A stretch of 64,000 bases of DNA. Origin: Wenyingzhuangia aestuarii. Its GTDB lineage: Bacteria; Bacteroidota; Bacteroidia; Flavobacteriales; Flavobacteriaceae. The stretch covers positions 1 to 64,000 of the forward strand of contig NZ_JAATJG010000005.1 in assembly GCF_011927765.1 (NCBI RefSeq), given 5' to 3'. The notes under the pieces were generated by a model, which searched no databases, was not told where the DNA came from, and saw only the letters and a program-made list of their open reading frames with translations. Below are positions 1-8,027 of this stretch, piece by piece; the first letter of the stretch is position 1; each line of letters begins with the position of its first letter. The position numbers were made by a program, and so were the translations under genes.

Positions 1-171
1 TTAGAGCTCAGTTCAGAGGTGTTAAAAACGTTGAATTCTTCCTCTTTAGATTGACTAATATTTTTGCCTAAAACACAACTTTTAGGTATGATCCATAGTT
101 AGGCTTTATTTATATCTAGAAAGACTACTTTATAAAAGCTATTTGTAAATTTTAATTTCTCTTTTAAATAA
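1..171 (+). other. Window edge: possible 3' end of an upstream gene, then spacer
   Basis: Two plus-strand frames are open from the left edge: one ends at TGA 52-54 and one at TAA 69-71. Either could be the tail of a gene lying mainly outside the window. The frame ending at 69-71 reads like ordinary protein (about 22 residues, rich in Phe, Arg and Leu), but the stretch is too short to name. From about 72 to 171 I see only AT-rich spacer before the terminator of the minus-strand tRNA cluster. Confidence 0.25.
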
Positions 172-198
172 AAAAAGCTTCCCTTTTAGGGAAGCTTT
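171..198 (-). terminator. Intrinsic terminator of the tRNA cluster
   Basis: Perfect 9-bp arms AAGCTTCCC (175-183) and GGGAAGCTT (189-197) enclose a 5-base loop. On the minus strand the hairpin is followed by a run of T (complement of the A run at 171-176). It lies just after the last tRNA. Confidence 0.85.
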
Positions 199-201
199 TT
201 G

Positions 202-274
202 TGACCGGGCTGGGGCTCGAACCCAGGACCCTCTCCTTAAAAGGGAGATGCTCTACCAACTGAGCTACCAGGTC
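202..274 (-). tRNA. tRNA-Lys (anticodon TTT), second copy
   Basis: On the minus strand this folds as a standard 73-nt tRNA. It has the D arm GCTC/GAGC, an anticodon stem TCTCC/GGAGA with loop CTTTTAA (anticodon TTT), a T arm CTGGG/CCCAG with loop TTCGAGC, and discriminator A. The 3' CCA is not encoded. The acceptor stem GACCTGG/CCCGGTC has one apparent T5-C68 mismatch, which is shared by the identical copy at 394-466. It is the last tRNA of a Lys-Tyr-Lys cluster, 5 bases after tRNA-Tyr. Confidence 0.95.
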
Positions 275-279
275 GTCCG

Positions 280-361
<82 letters not shown>

Positions 362-393
362 ATGCAAATAACGTGTGTTATGTTTTAAATTTG

Positions 394-466
394 TGACCGG
401 GCTGGGGCTCGAACCCAGGACCCTCTCCTTAAAAGGGAGATGCTCTACCAACTGAGCTACCAGGTC
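394..466 (-). tRNA. tRNA-Lys (anticodon TTT), first copy
   Basis: This copy is identical over 73 nt to the one at 202-274. It has anticodon loop CTTTTAA, T loop TTCGAGC and the same T5-C68 acceptor mismatch. It is the first gene of the minus-strand cluster, about 27 bases downstream of the -7 box of a strong-looking promoter. Confidence 0.95.
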
Positions 467-492
467 ATGAATACCACTCGTTATTGCGGGTG

Positions 493-522
493 CAAATATA
501 GTACTTTTATACAGTTACACAA
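493..522 (-). promoter_or_regulatory. Bacteroidota-type promoter of the tRNA cluster
   Basis: On the minus strand there is TTG (522-520), a 19-base spacer, then TATATTTG (500-493), an exact fit to the Bacteroidota consensus TTG-N19-TAnnTTTG. Transcription would begin just before tRNA-Lys at 466. Confidence 0.8.
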
Positions 523-537
523 AACATTTTTTAGATT

Positions 538-1299
538 TTATTCATCTAAATATACCTTTCTTACTTTCTTAAATAAATTGGAGCTGTACACAAAATCCAC
601 AACTGCTTCATTATCAGTTTTGAATATATCATTACTGGTCCCTTCCCACTCTTTTAAACCATCCTTTAAAAAAATAATTTTTTCTCCAATTTCCATCACA
701 GAGTTCATATCATGGGTATTTATAACCGTTGTAATCTCATATTCATCTGTAATTTCTTGGATCAAATTATCTATCACAATGGCTGTTTTGGGATCCAAAC
801 CAGAATTAGGCTCATCACAAAACAAATATTTAGGTTTGGTGACAATGGCTCTTGCAATAGCCACACGCTTTTGCATTCCTCCAGACAACTCAGCAGGAAA
901 CTTATGATTGCTGTTCACTAGGTTTACTCTTTTTAAAACAAAGTCCACCCTTTCTAACATCTCTTCTGTAGATTGCTTGGTAAACATTTTTAAAGGAAAC
1001 ATTACATTTTCCTCTACAGTCATAGAGTCAAACAAGGCAGAACCCTGAAAAACCATTCCTATATCTTGTTTTAATTGTCTTTTCTCATCCGCAGACATAG
1101 ACTCAGTAGTCGTTCCATTAAAGGAAATAGTTCCTTTATCTGGTATATGCAAACCTAACATGGTTTTTAAAAACACCGTTTTACCCGATCCACTTTGTCC
1201 AATTATCAAACTTGTTTTAGAGGGTTCAAAAACCGCATTAATTCCTTTTAATACAGGTGTTCCTCCAAACCCTTTTTCTATTCCTTTAATTTCTATCAT
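538..1299 (-). CDS. mlaF: ABC transporter ATP-binding protein, MlaF-like
   Basis: This 253-residue cytoplasmic ATPase belongs to the Mla/Mkl type of ABC transporter, which moves phospholipids between the membranes to keep the outer membrane asymmetric. Visible motifs are Walker A GQSGSGKT (34-41), the Q-loop Gln85, signature LSGGM (138-142), Walker B YLFCDEP (158-164) and the H-loop His196. The length is normal for the family. It is the second gene of a pair, 6 bases after the permease gene at 1306-2046. No MlaD-like substrate-binding gene is adjacent; in Bacteroidota this is often encoded elsewhere. The lipid substrate is inferred from the family only. Confidence 0.88.
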   Translation of the reverse strand: MIEIKGIEKGFGGTPVLKGINAVFEPSKTSLIIGQSGSGKTVFLKTMLGLHIPDKGTISFNGTTTESMSADEKRQLKQDIGMVFQGSALFDSMTVEENVMFPLKMFTKQSTEEMLERVDFVLKRVNLVNSNHKFPAELSGGMQKRVAIARAIVTKPKYLFCDEPNSGLDPKTAIVIDNLIQEITDEYEITTVINTHDMNSVMEIGEKIIFLKDGLKEWEGTSNDIFKTDNEAVVDFVYSSNLFKKVRKVYLDE

Positions 1300-1305
1300 A
1301 ACAGC

Positions 1306-2046
1306 TTAGCTTAACAACATTTGGGTTAAAAAATAGTTGGTAATAATAATGGTTACAATGGTCCAAACCACTGCTTTGGTACTTGCGCTTCCCACTTCTA
1401 ACGAACCTCCTTTTACATAATAGCCAAAATAAGAGGGTACCGTAGCAATTAAAAAGGCAAATACGGTAGATTTTATCAAGCTATAGACTATCAAAGAGGG
1501 TTTAAAATCCATTCTAATTCCTGTAATATAATCTTGCTGTTCAAACAAACCGGTTGCCACACCTGCTATCCAACCTCCTAAAATCCCTAAAGTCATGGCT
1601 AATAACACCACAAATGGGTAAAACAAAACCGTAGCTATAATTTTAGGTAAAACTAAATAATTTAAAGAATTAATCCCCATTACTTCTAAAGCATCAATTT
1701 GCTCTGTAACACGCATGGTTCCAATACTAGAGGTAATATAAGAACCTACTTTACCCGCTAGAATAACCATAATAAAGGTTGATGAAAACTCTAAAATCAT
1801 AGATCTTTTGGTCGCAAAACCAATTAAATCTTTAGGTATAATAGGGTCTTCTAGGTTTAAGGCTGTTTGAATTGCCACTACTCCACCTATAAAAACGGAT
1901 ATAAAAGCAACAATACCAATAGACTTTACTCCCAAATCGTCAATTTCTCTAAATACAGCTTCTCTAAAAATTTTTCCGTTTTGTGGTCTTCTAAAAACGC
2001 TTTTTAGCATAATTACATAAGCCCCAATACTATTTATATAACTCAT
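1306..2046 (-). CDS. mlaE: ABC transporter permease, MlaE family
   Basis: This 246-residue inner-membrane permease belongs to the MlaE family and partners the ATPase encoded 6 bases downstream. There are about five to six hydrophobic segments (for example residues 42-62, 130-165 and 190-245), and the central region VTEQIDALEVMGIN (113-126) is a hallmark of the family. The length of about 245-260 residues is typical. The function, phospholipid trafficking through the envelope, follows from the family and the pairing with an MlaF-like protein. Confidence 0.87.
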   Translation of the reverse strand: MSYINSIGAYVIMLKSVFRRPQNGKIFREAVFREIDDLGVKSIGIVAFISVFIGGVVAIQTALNLEDPIIPKDLIGFATKRSMILEFSSTFIMVILAGKVGSYITSSIGTMRVTEQIDALEVMGINSLNYLVLPKIIATVLFYPFVVLLAMTLGILGGWIAGVATGLFEQQDYITGIRMDFKPSLIVYSLIKSTVFAFLIATVPSYFGYYVKGGSLEVGSASTKAVVWTIVTIIITNYFLTQMLLS

Positions 2047-2140
2047 TCTTTAGATTTTTAGCTAAAATATCAATTCCTTAACAATTAAGTAGTGAATTCT
2101 AATTACTTTTAGTCCGATAAAATTCAAACCATATATTACC

Positions 2141-3787
2141 ATGAAAAAAATAATGAGTATTGTTTTGCTATGCAGTCTATTTGTTGCAAATGCTCAAAAA
2201 AAACCAAAACTAGTTGTTGGGATTGTTGTAGATCAAATGAGATACGATTATTTATTACGTTTTAAAGATAAATTTGGTTCTAAAGGTTTTAACAAACTAA
2301 TTGCTGACGGAACTACCTACGAAAACGGACACTATAATTACATACCAACCTATACTGCCGTAGGACATACTTCTGTATACACAGGAACTACTCCAAAAAA
2401 CCATGGAATTATTAGCAACAACTGGTACGATAAATTTGAGAAAAAATCTATTTATGTAGTAGATGATCACAACTACAAAACTGTAGGGTCTACTTCTAAA
2501 GAGGGAGAAAAATCTCCTTATAGATTAATTGCTTCTACCATTGCAGATCAATTAAAAGTTTCTCAAGACTTTAAAGGAAAATCTATAGGAATTGCTATTA
2601 AAGATAGATCTGCTATTTTACCTGTTGGTCACACTGCTGATGTTGCTTATTGGTTTGATGGGGGTAAAAACGGAAAATGGGTAACGAGTTCTTTTTACAC
2701 AGATAAACTACCTAATTGGGTTAGCTTGTACAACACCGAAAATAAGTTAAAATTAGATGAATATTTAGCATCTCCATGGGTTACTAAAGAAAAATTAGAA
2801 GAGTATACAGAGTGTACTACAGACAATCATTATTTTGAAGGAACTTTTAAAGAGGAAGACAAACCTGTGTTTCCTCACAACTTACCTCATCTTAAAGAAA
2901 AAAATGGAAACTACAGTTTGTTAAAAACAACTCCGTTTGGAAACAGCATTACCTTAGATTTTGCCAAGCAAATTATTAAAAACGAAAAATTAGGGAAAGA
3001 CAAAACTTATTCAGACTTTTTAGCGGTTAGTTTATCTAGTACCGATTATATTGGTCATAAATACGGTCCTGCTTCTTTAGAAATTCAAGATACTTACTTG
3101 CGTTTAAATGATGATTTAGATGATTTTATAGATTTTTTAAATCGTAAAGTGGGGAATGATAATTATGTATTGTTCTTAACTGCCGATCACGCAGTAGTAC
3201 AAATTCCTCATTACTTAATAGATCACAAGGCTCCTGGAGGTTATTTTTCTAACAAAAAATTATATCAAAAATTGATGGATTTTACGTTTAAAAAGTACAA
3301 ATCAACCAAATTGATTGAGAATATTTCTAACAATCAGGTTTTCTTAAATCGTAAAGAAATTTCATCTTTAAGCTTAGATATAGAAACTTTAGAAAATGAA
3401 TTGATTGAAGTTTTAATCAATTACAAAGATATCCACAAAGCTGTTTCTGCACATACATTACAAAGAACTGAGTTTACCAAAGCTCCTTTAAGTCTACTTC
3501 AAGAAGGATACAATCAAAAACTATCTGGAGATGTATTATTTACCTTAGAACCTACAATTATTGGAGAAAACTATGTAAAAGGTGGAACTACACACGGTAC
3601 GGGTTACAATTACGATACGCATGTGCCTATTCTATTTTATGGAGGTAACATTGCCAAAGGAAAAGTGGTTAGAAAATCGGTAAACATTACACAAATTGCT
3701 CCTACAGTTAGTAACTTACTTAGAATTCAAGAGCCCAACATGAGTTCTTTAGATATTTTAACGGAAGTATTTGCAAAGGATGAATAA
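2141..3787 (+). CDS. pafA: Alkaline phosphatase PafA (secreted phosphomonoesterase)
   Basis: This 548-residue exported alkaline phosphatase of the Bacteroidota PafA type belongs to the phosphodiesterase/nucleotide pyrophosphatase fold. An N-terminal signal peptide ends near residue 18 (VANAQ). Expected residues are all present: metal ligand Asp31, nucleophile Thr72 in YTAVGH, Asn93, the Lys154/Arg156 pair in IKDRS, Asp302 and His306 in STDYIGH, Asp349-His350 in TADH, and a C-terminal His (485) in GTTHG. These match the spacing in characterised PafA. It releases phosphate from organic phosphomonoesters in the periplasm. It is a single gene with its own terminator and is divergent from the mla pair. 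Confidence 0.9.
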   Translation: MKKIMSIVLLCSLFVANAQKKPKLVVGIVVDQMRYDYLLRFKDKFGSKGFNKLIADGTTYENGHYNYIPTYTAVGHTSVYTGTTPKNHGIISNNWYDKFEKKSIYVVDDHNYKTVGSTSKEGEKSPYRLIASTIADQLKVSQDFKGKSIGIAIKDRSAILPVGHTADVAYWFDGGKNGKWVTSSFYTDKLPNWVSLYNTENKLKLDEYLASPWVTKEKLEEYTECTTDNHYFEGTFKEEDKPVFPHNLPHLKEKNGNYSLLKTTPFGNSITLDFAKQIIKNEKLGKDKTYSDFLAVSLSSTDYIGHKYGPASLEIQDTYLRLNDDLDDFIDFLNRKVGNDNYVLFLTADHAVVQIPHYLIDHKAPGGYFSNKKLYQKLMDFTFKKYKSTKLIENISNNQVFLNRKEISSLSLDIETLENELIEVLINYKDIHKAVSAHTLQRTEFTKAPLSLLQEGYNQKLSGDVLFTLEPTIIGENYVKGGTTHGTGYNYDTHVPILFYGGNIAKGKVVRKSVNITQIAPTVSNLLRIQEPNMSSLDILTEVFAKDE

Positions 3788-3806
3788 CATATACTAGCTG
3801 AATACA

Positions 3807-3845
3807 AAAATGCCTCTTAGTATTTACTAAGAGGCATTTTTTTTT
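3807..3845. terminator. Bidirectional terminator between pafA and the E2 gene
   Basis: A near-perfect hairpin built on ATGCCTCTTAGTA and its complement spans 3807-3840. It has an A run on one side and a T run on the other, so it can stop both the plus-strand pafA and the minus-strand E2 gene that ends at 3864. Confidence 0.85.
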
Positions 3846-3863
3846 AGGCTATAAAGTTGAGGT

Positions 3864-5222
3864 TTAGATTTCTCTGTTTACATCCCAAGCTTCTAAAATA
3901 TCTTTAATTTCTTTAATAAACATTCCTCCCATAGCACCATTAATAACACGGTGATCGTAAGAATGAGAAATATACATTTTCTGACGGATTCCTATAAAGT
4001 CCCCTTCTGGAGTTTCTATAACCGATGGCATTTTTCTAATAGCTCCTAATGCTAAAATAGCACACTCTGGTTGATTGATAATAGGGGTTCCAAATACAGA
4101 ACCAAAACCACCAATATTAGTAACGGTATAGGTTCCTCCTTTAATATCATCTGGTTTTAAGTTATTAGACTTAGAACGTACTGCCAAATCGTTTACGCAT
4201 TTCGTCATACCCACTAAATTTAAATGCTCTGCATTTTTAATAACAGGTACTATTAAATTTCCATCAGGCAAAGCAGAAGCCATTCCTAAATTAATGGCTT
4301 TTTTAACCACAACTTTATCAACTCCATCATAGGCAATGTTTACCAATGGATATTTTTTTAAAGCCTGAGCCACAGCCATCATAAAAATAGGAGTATACGT
4401 TAATTTTTCTCCTTCTCTTTTTAAGAAAGCATCTTTTACTTTATCTCTCCACTTTACAATATTAGTCACATCAACTTCTATAAAAGATTGTACATGCGCA
4501 GCTTTATGCTTAGAGTGTACCATATGATCCGAAATTAATTTCCCCATTCTAGATAAGGTAACCAATTCATCTCCTGCATGAACTTCTAAAGTATGTGTAA
4601 TTGCTTTTTGATCAATAGCAATTGTTTTTTCTTGTACTTGTTTTGTGTGTTCTGTTTTAGCAACAGGTTTTGCCACAGCAACTTCTTTGGATCTGTGTTT
4701 TACATAGTCCAAAATATCTTCTTTGGTAACTCTTCCATCCAAACCAGACCCTTTAATAGCATCTAATTCTTCTTGAGAAATTCCTTCTGTAGCAGCTATT
4801 TTTTTAACCAACGGAGAGTAAAAGTTACCTTCTGTGTTAGTAATAGCCTGTTTTTTAGCAGTAGATACATTTTGTATTACCTGATGAACCTCAGCTTCTA
4901 CCGTAGCCACAACCTCCTCTACCTCATTAGGTACTTCTTCAACGGTATCTTCTGTAGCCAAAGTAGCATTATCAACATTTTCATCTGTTTCTATAATGGC
5001 TAAAACTTGCCCTACTTTAACAATATCTCCTTCTTGATATATTTTTTCTAACAAAATACCTGATACATCACAAGGAACGTCTGAATCTACTTTATCCGTA
5101 GCAATTTCTACAACAGATTCATCCATCTCAATAGTATCTCCTACCTCTTTTAACCAAGAAGTTATCGTAGCCTCAGCTACACTTTCCCCCATTTTAGGTA
5201 ATCTTAATTCAAATTTAGACAT
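3864..5222 (-). CDS. 2-oxoacid dehydrogenase E2 (dihydrolipoamide acyltransferase)
   Basis: This 452-residue E2 core subunit has one lipoyl domain (1-80, with the lipoylated Lys44 in ATDKVDSD), an acidic hinge (80-115), a peripheral subunit binding domain (134-174), a second linker and the acyltransferase domain (about 215-448). It transfers acyl groups from lipoate to CoA. The sequence resembles branched-chain or general E2 proteins of Flavobacteria, but the substrate cannot be decided here because no E1 gene is adjacent. One oddity is that the active-site motif HRVxDG reads HRVING, so the usual Asp is Asn428 while His424 is kept. It is a single-gene unit. Confidence 0.9.
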   Translation of the reverse strand: MSKFELRLPKMGESVAEATITSWLKEVGDTIEMDESVVEIATDKVDSDVPCDVSGILLEKIYQEGDIVKVGQVLAIIETDENVDNATLATEDTVEEVPNEVEEVVATVEAEVHQVIQNVSTAKKQAITNTEGNFYSPLVKKIAATEGISQEELDAIKGSGLDGRVTKEDILDYVKHRSKEVAVAKPVAKTEHTKQVQEKTIAIDQKAITHTLEVHAGDELVTLSRMGKLISDHMVHSKHKAAHVQSFIEVDVTNIVKWRDKVKDAFLKREGEKLTYTPIFMMAVAQALKKYPLVNIAYDGVDKVVVKKAINLGMASALPDGNLIVPVIKNAEHLNLVGMTKCVNDLAVRSKSNNLKPDDIKGGTYTVTNIGGFGSVFGTPIINQPECAILALGAIRKMPSVIETPEGDFIGIRQKMYISHSYDHRVINGAMGGMFIKEIKDILEAWDVNREI

Positions 5223-5298
5223 GTATTCGTATTTGTTTCTTCTGCGAATTTACTAAATATCGCGGTCTTTATATATACCTACAAATAATTATATACAC

Positions 5299-5335
5299 AA
5301 AAGCCTGATAGTTGTTAGCTATCAAGCTTTTAGTT
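5299..5335 (-). terminator. Terminator of the marR-yceI operon
   Basis: An imperfect hairpin (5299-5311 with 5319-5331, one mismatch) lies 28 bases beyond the yceI stop. It shows AAAAGC and GCTTTT flanks on the minus strand. Confidence 0.6.
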
Positions 5336-5358
5336 TTAACTACAAAGTAATTTTTTAA

Positions 5359-5919
5359 TTAAAATACAATGTGAATTGCTAATTCAAACTCATCGTTAAT
5401 TGCTTTGTCTTTTAAATTGTCAAAAAATGACTTAGATCCATAACGAATATCAAACTTAGTTCTGTCTACACTTACATCTCCAGAAATAACTTTTCCTTTT
5501 TTAACCAAAGTAAACGCTTGCTTTTCTGTGTGACCTTTAATTGTTAAGTCTCCTTTTACCGTATTTCCATCTACACTTGTAATAACAAAAGTTGCTGTTG
5601 GGTGACTTGCAACTCCAAAAAAGTCATCAGATTTTAAGTGTCCATCTAATTTGTTTTTGTAATCTCCTGTTAAATCTAAGGTATTAATGGTACTCATATC
5701 AACTACAAACGTACCTCCTACTAACTTACCTTCTTTTAAAACAACCTCACCACTTTTAAAAGCTATGGTTCCGTTGTGTTGCCCTGTTACTTTTTTTCCT
5801 ACCCATTTAATAGTACTCTTTTTTACGTCAATTGGCTTTTTTCCTGCATGTGCAGTTAAAGACATTGTAAATACAGCTAAAACTGCTAAAATTCCTGATT
5901 TGATACTTGTTGCTTTCAT
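5359..5919 (-). CDS. YceI family periplasmic lipid-binding protein
   Basis: This 186-residue protein has a clear signal peptide (about 1-25, ending AHA) followed by one YceI domain, a small lipocalin-like beta barrel that binds isoprenoid-type lipids in this family. Typical family segments include KSTIKWVGKKVTG near the start, FFGVASHPTATFVI in the middle and the C-terminal DEFELAIHIVF. It lies 30 bases after the marR gene on the same strand, so the regulator probably controls it. The ligand is unknown. In Flavobacteria YceI proteins are often paired with MarR regulators, possibly in a stress response, and that role is inference. Confidence 0.9.
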   Translation of the reverse strand: MKATSIKSGILAVLAVFTMSLTAHAGKKPIDVKKSTIKWVGKKVTGQHNGTIAFKSGEVVLKEGKLVGGTFVVDMSTINTLDLTGDYKNKLDGHLKSDDFFGVASHPTATFVITSVDGNTVKGDLTIKGHTEKQAFTLVKKGKVISGDVSVDRTKFDIRYGSKSFFDNLKDKAINDEFELAIHIVF

Positions 5920-5949
5920 TTTGTTTTGATTTTTGTTGTTAATTGATGT

Positions 5950-6369
5950 TTATTGTTTTACTTTTTTTAATAATTCTATTAATTGTATTAACTCTTCTTC
6001 AGTTAAATTAGAAGTTAAGCCTTTTTCATAATCTACCAAAGCTTGATCTATTCCTGCTAAGAGCCCTAAACCTCTATCTGTAATAAAAATCTCAATCTTT
6101 CGTCGGTTTTCTTCACAAGTCTTACGCTCTAATAATCCTTTTTTTCTAAGTTTTTCTACCAACCTGGTCGTATTACTCATTTTATGAATCATATGTTCTT
6201 GTAGTACGTATAAGTTTATAGGTAGTCCATCTTGCCCCCTCAGTATACGTAAAATATTATACTGCTGTACGGTAAGGTCGTATGTTTTCATAAAACTATT
6301 GATTTGTTCTACGACATAATTCCCCGAAACAATAAGATTTATGACAGCTACATTACTCAGGTTTTCCAC
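5950..6369 (-). CDS. MarR family transcriptional regulator (GTG start proposed)
   Basis: This winged-helix repressor of about 139 residues has helix-turn-helix and wing segments MSNTTRLVEKLRKKGLLERK and RRKIEIFITDRG. An upstream in-frame ATG at 6432 would give 160 residues, but a promoter (TACATTTG at 6409-6402, TTG at 6432-6430) overlaps that extension, and the extra 21 residues are low-complexity Val/Thr sequence. GTG at 6369 gives the usual MarR length and a leader of about 27 bases. It is probably co-transcribed with yceI and divergent from the porin at 6585. The inducer is unknown. The palindrome at 6526-6541 could be its operator or that of another regulator. Confidence 0.8.
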   Translation of the reverse strand: MENLSNVAVINLIVSGNYVVEQINSFMKTYDLTVQQYNILRILRGQDGLPINLYVLQEHMIHKMSNTTRLVEKLRKKGLLERKTCEENRRKIEIFITDRGLGLLAGIDQALVDYEKGLTSNLTEEELIQLIELLKKVKQ

Positions 6370-6401
6370 GTTTTTGACAGTTTTTACAGTTGTTACTACA
6401 A

Positions 6402-6432
6402 CAAATGTATATACAACAGTATCATAAAACAA
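6402..6432 (-). promoter_or_regulatory. Promoter of marR-yceI
   Basis: On the minus strand TTG (6432-6430), a 20-base spacer and TACATTTG (6409-6402) fit the Bacteroidota consensus. The position argues for the GTG start of marR at 6369. Confidence 0.6.
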
Positions 6433-6517
6433 GAAAAAAACAACTTTTTTTTTAGGCTACTTAGTTAGTAAACACTGGGAATACGTATAAAACTGCGAAA
6501 AAGCAGGTACTTTTTTC

Positions 6518-6547
6518 TTGTAGCATACGTATTAATACGTAGCTTTG
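6518..6547 (+). promoter_or_regulatory. Promoter of the porin gene with an embedded palindrome
   Basis: TTG (6518-6520), 19 bases, then TAGCTTTG (6540-6547), an exact TAnnTTTG match 37 bases before the ATG at 6585. The spacer contains the perfect 16-base palindrome TACGTATTAATACGTA (6526-6541), which is well placed to act as an operator. A further TACGTA lies at 6482-6487. Confidence 0.7.
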
Positions 6548-6584
6548 TCTCAGATAAAACTTAAAAACATAAAAAAACTTTATC

Positions 6585-7565
6585 ATGAAAAAAATTATTT
6601 TATCAGCATTAATGTTAACAGGTATGTTAACTTTTGCACAAGACGGAAAATTATCAGTTTCAGGAACAGTAGATTTCTACGGAACAGTAAACACAGTTGA
6701 TGGACCTGGTGCTCCTGGTTTATTAGTTGATACTCCTGAAACAGCTACTATGTTTGGATTAGGTATGGCTAATACAATTTTTGCATACGAATCTGGAAAA
6801 GCTGGAGCTGTTGTTGATTTAGCTTACGGACCAAGATCGGCAGATGCTTCTGGATACGGTGGTATTGTAAACCAAATGTATGCTTACTACAGTATTAATG
6901 ATAAATTAACCGTTACTGCTGGACAATTTAACACGTTCTTAGGATACGAAGTAATTTCTCCTGCTGCTAACTTTAACTATACAGTATCTTACTTATTTAA
7001 TGCTGGACCATTTACTCACGTTGGTGCTAAATTAGACTACGCTGCTTCTGAAGATTTATCTTTCATGTTAGCTGTAACAAACCCACATGGTGATTTTGGA
7101 ACTGGATACGGTAACGAATTTGCTCAGTTAGGTTTCCAAGTTGGATTTAAAGGACAATACTTAAACATTGCTTATGGTGCTGACGGATTTGGTGCTACTG
7201 ACCAATTATATATTGACTATACAGGAGGATTTGATTTAGCTGAATCTACATACTTAGGGATTAACGCAGCTTATTCAACTTCTGAAGATGCAAAATCAGG
7301 ATACCAAGGTGTTGCATTATACTTACAACAAGCAATTACAGACTCTTTCTCTTTAGGATTACGTCCAGAATACTTTGCTCTTAACGGAGATGCTAATGCT
7401 GATGAAGCTGTTACTGCAATTACTTTAACTGCAAACGCTGCTTTAACTGAAAACTTAAGTGTTATTGCTGACTTAAGAGTTGACTCTTCTGATGATGCTA
7501 TTATTGAAGGATCTGTTGAAGATAGCTTAACTCAATTCACAGTTGCTGCTGTATACTCTTTCTAA
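6585..7565 (+). CDS. Outer-membrane beta-barrel porin linked to ammonium uptake genes
   Basis: This 326-residue protein has a signal peptide (1-18, ending TFAQ). The rest is alternating beta strands with many Gly, Tyr and Phe and a C-terminal Phe (AAVYSF), the usual ending of barrels inserted by the BAM complex. It resembles the BBP2/OmpL-like porin family of Bacteroidota. Codon choice is uniform, as in a highly expressed gene. It is directly upstream of glnK-amt, so a role in letting small nitrogen compounds through the outer membrane is likely, but this comes from context. It is transcribed from 6518-6547, and a hairpin follows the stop. Confidence 0.75.
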   Translation: MKKIILSALMLTGMLTFAQDGKLSVSGTVDFYGTVNTVDGPGAPGLLVDTPETATMFGLGMANTIFAYESGKAGAVVDLAYGPRSADASGYGGIVNQMYAYYSINDKLTVTAGQFNTFLGYEVISPAANFNYTVSYLFNAGPFTHVGAKLDYAASEDLSFMLAVTNPHGDFGTGYGNEFAQLGFQVGFKGQYLNIAYGADGFGATDQLYIDYTGGFDLAESTYLGINAAYSTSEDAKSGYQGVALYLQQAITDSFSLGLRPEYFALNGDANADEAVTAITLTANAALTENLSVIADLRVDSSDDAIIEGSVEDSLTQFTVAAVYSF

Positions 7566-7588
7566 TCTAAGAAAAGTTTAAACAAATC

Positions 7589-7616
7589 ATCTGGCAAGGT
7601 GTGAATCTTGCCAGAT
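7589..7616 (+). promoter_or_regulatory. Hairpin between the porin and glnK genes
   Basis: Perfect 10-bp arms ATCTGGCAAG (7589-7598) and CTTGCCAGAT (7607-7616) enclose an 8-base loop. No T run follows, so it is not a classical terminator. It may protect or process the mRNA and set the porin to glnK ratio. Confidence 0.5.
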
Positions 7617-7655
7617 AACAAAAAATATATTCAACCTAAATTTAAACTTTCAATT

Positions 7656-7994
7656 ATGAAAAAAATCGAAGCAATCATCAGAAAATCAAAGTTTTCTGAG
7701 GTGAAAGAAGCTTTACACGATGTAGGTGTTAACTTCTTCTCTTACTGGGATGTGACTGGATTAGGGAACGAAAAAGTAGGAAAAGTATACCGTGGTGTAT
7801 CTTTTAGTACTAACGATATCCAAAGACGTCAATTGTCAATTATTGTAAACGATGATTTTGAACAAATCACTGTAGATACATTAATCAAAACCGCTTCTAC
7901 TGGAGAAGTTGGAGATGGAAAAATCATCGTATCAAACGTATTAGAAACTTACCGTATCCGTACTGGAGAAAAAGGTGGAGACACATTAAAATAA
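7656..7994 (+). CDS. glnK: P-II nitrogen regulatory protein (first of three)
   Basis: This 112-residue P-II signal protein binds ATP/ADP and 2-oxoglutarate and normally gates Amt channels. The start at 7656 gives MKKIEAIIRKSK, the canonical N-terminus; the longer reading frame from 7608 runs into the hairpin above. The B-loop TGEVGDGKI and C-loop RIRTGEKGG are conserved. In the T-loop Tyr45 is kept in KVYRG, but the uridylylation site (Tyr51 in E. coli) is Phe50. The Gln39 and Lys58 equivalents of the 2-oxoglutarate site also look changed (Glu/Asn and Arg). It is 33 bases upstream of the first amt gene and likely in the same transcript. Confidence 0.93.
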   Translation: MKKIEAIIRKSKFSEVKEALHDVGVNFFSYWDVTGLGNEKVGKVYRGVSFSTNDIQRRQLSIIVNDDFEQITVDTLIKTASTGEVGDGKIIVSNVLETYRIRTGEKGGDTLK

Positions 7995-8027
7995 ACTAAA
8001 ACTAAAAACTTTTAAAATTTAAATATT

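Noticed and set aside
6370-6432. N-terminal extension of MarR
   Set aside because: It overlaps a good promoter and adds residues not seen in MarR proteins; the GTG at 6369 is preferred, though not proven.
7608-7655. N-terminal extension of the first P-II protein
   Set aside because: The other two P-II proteins start at the aligned Met, and the extension begins within a hairpin.
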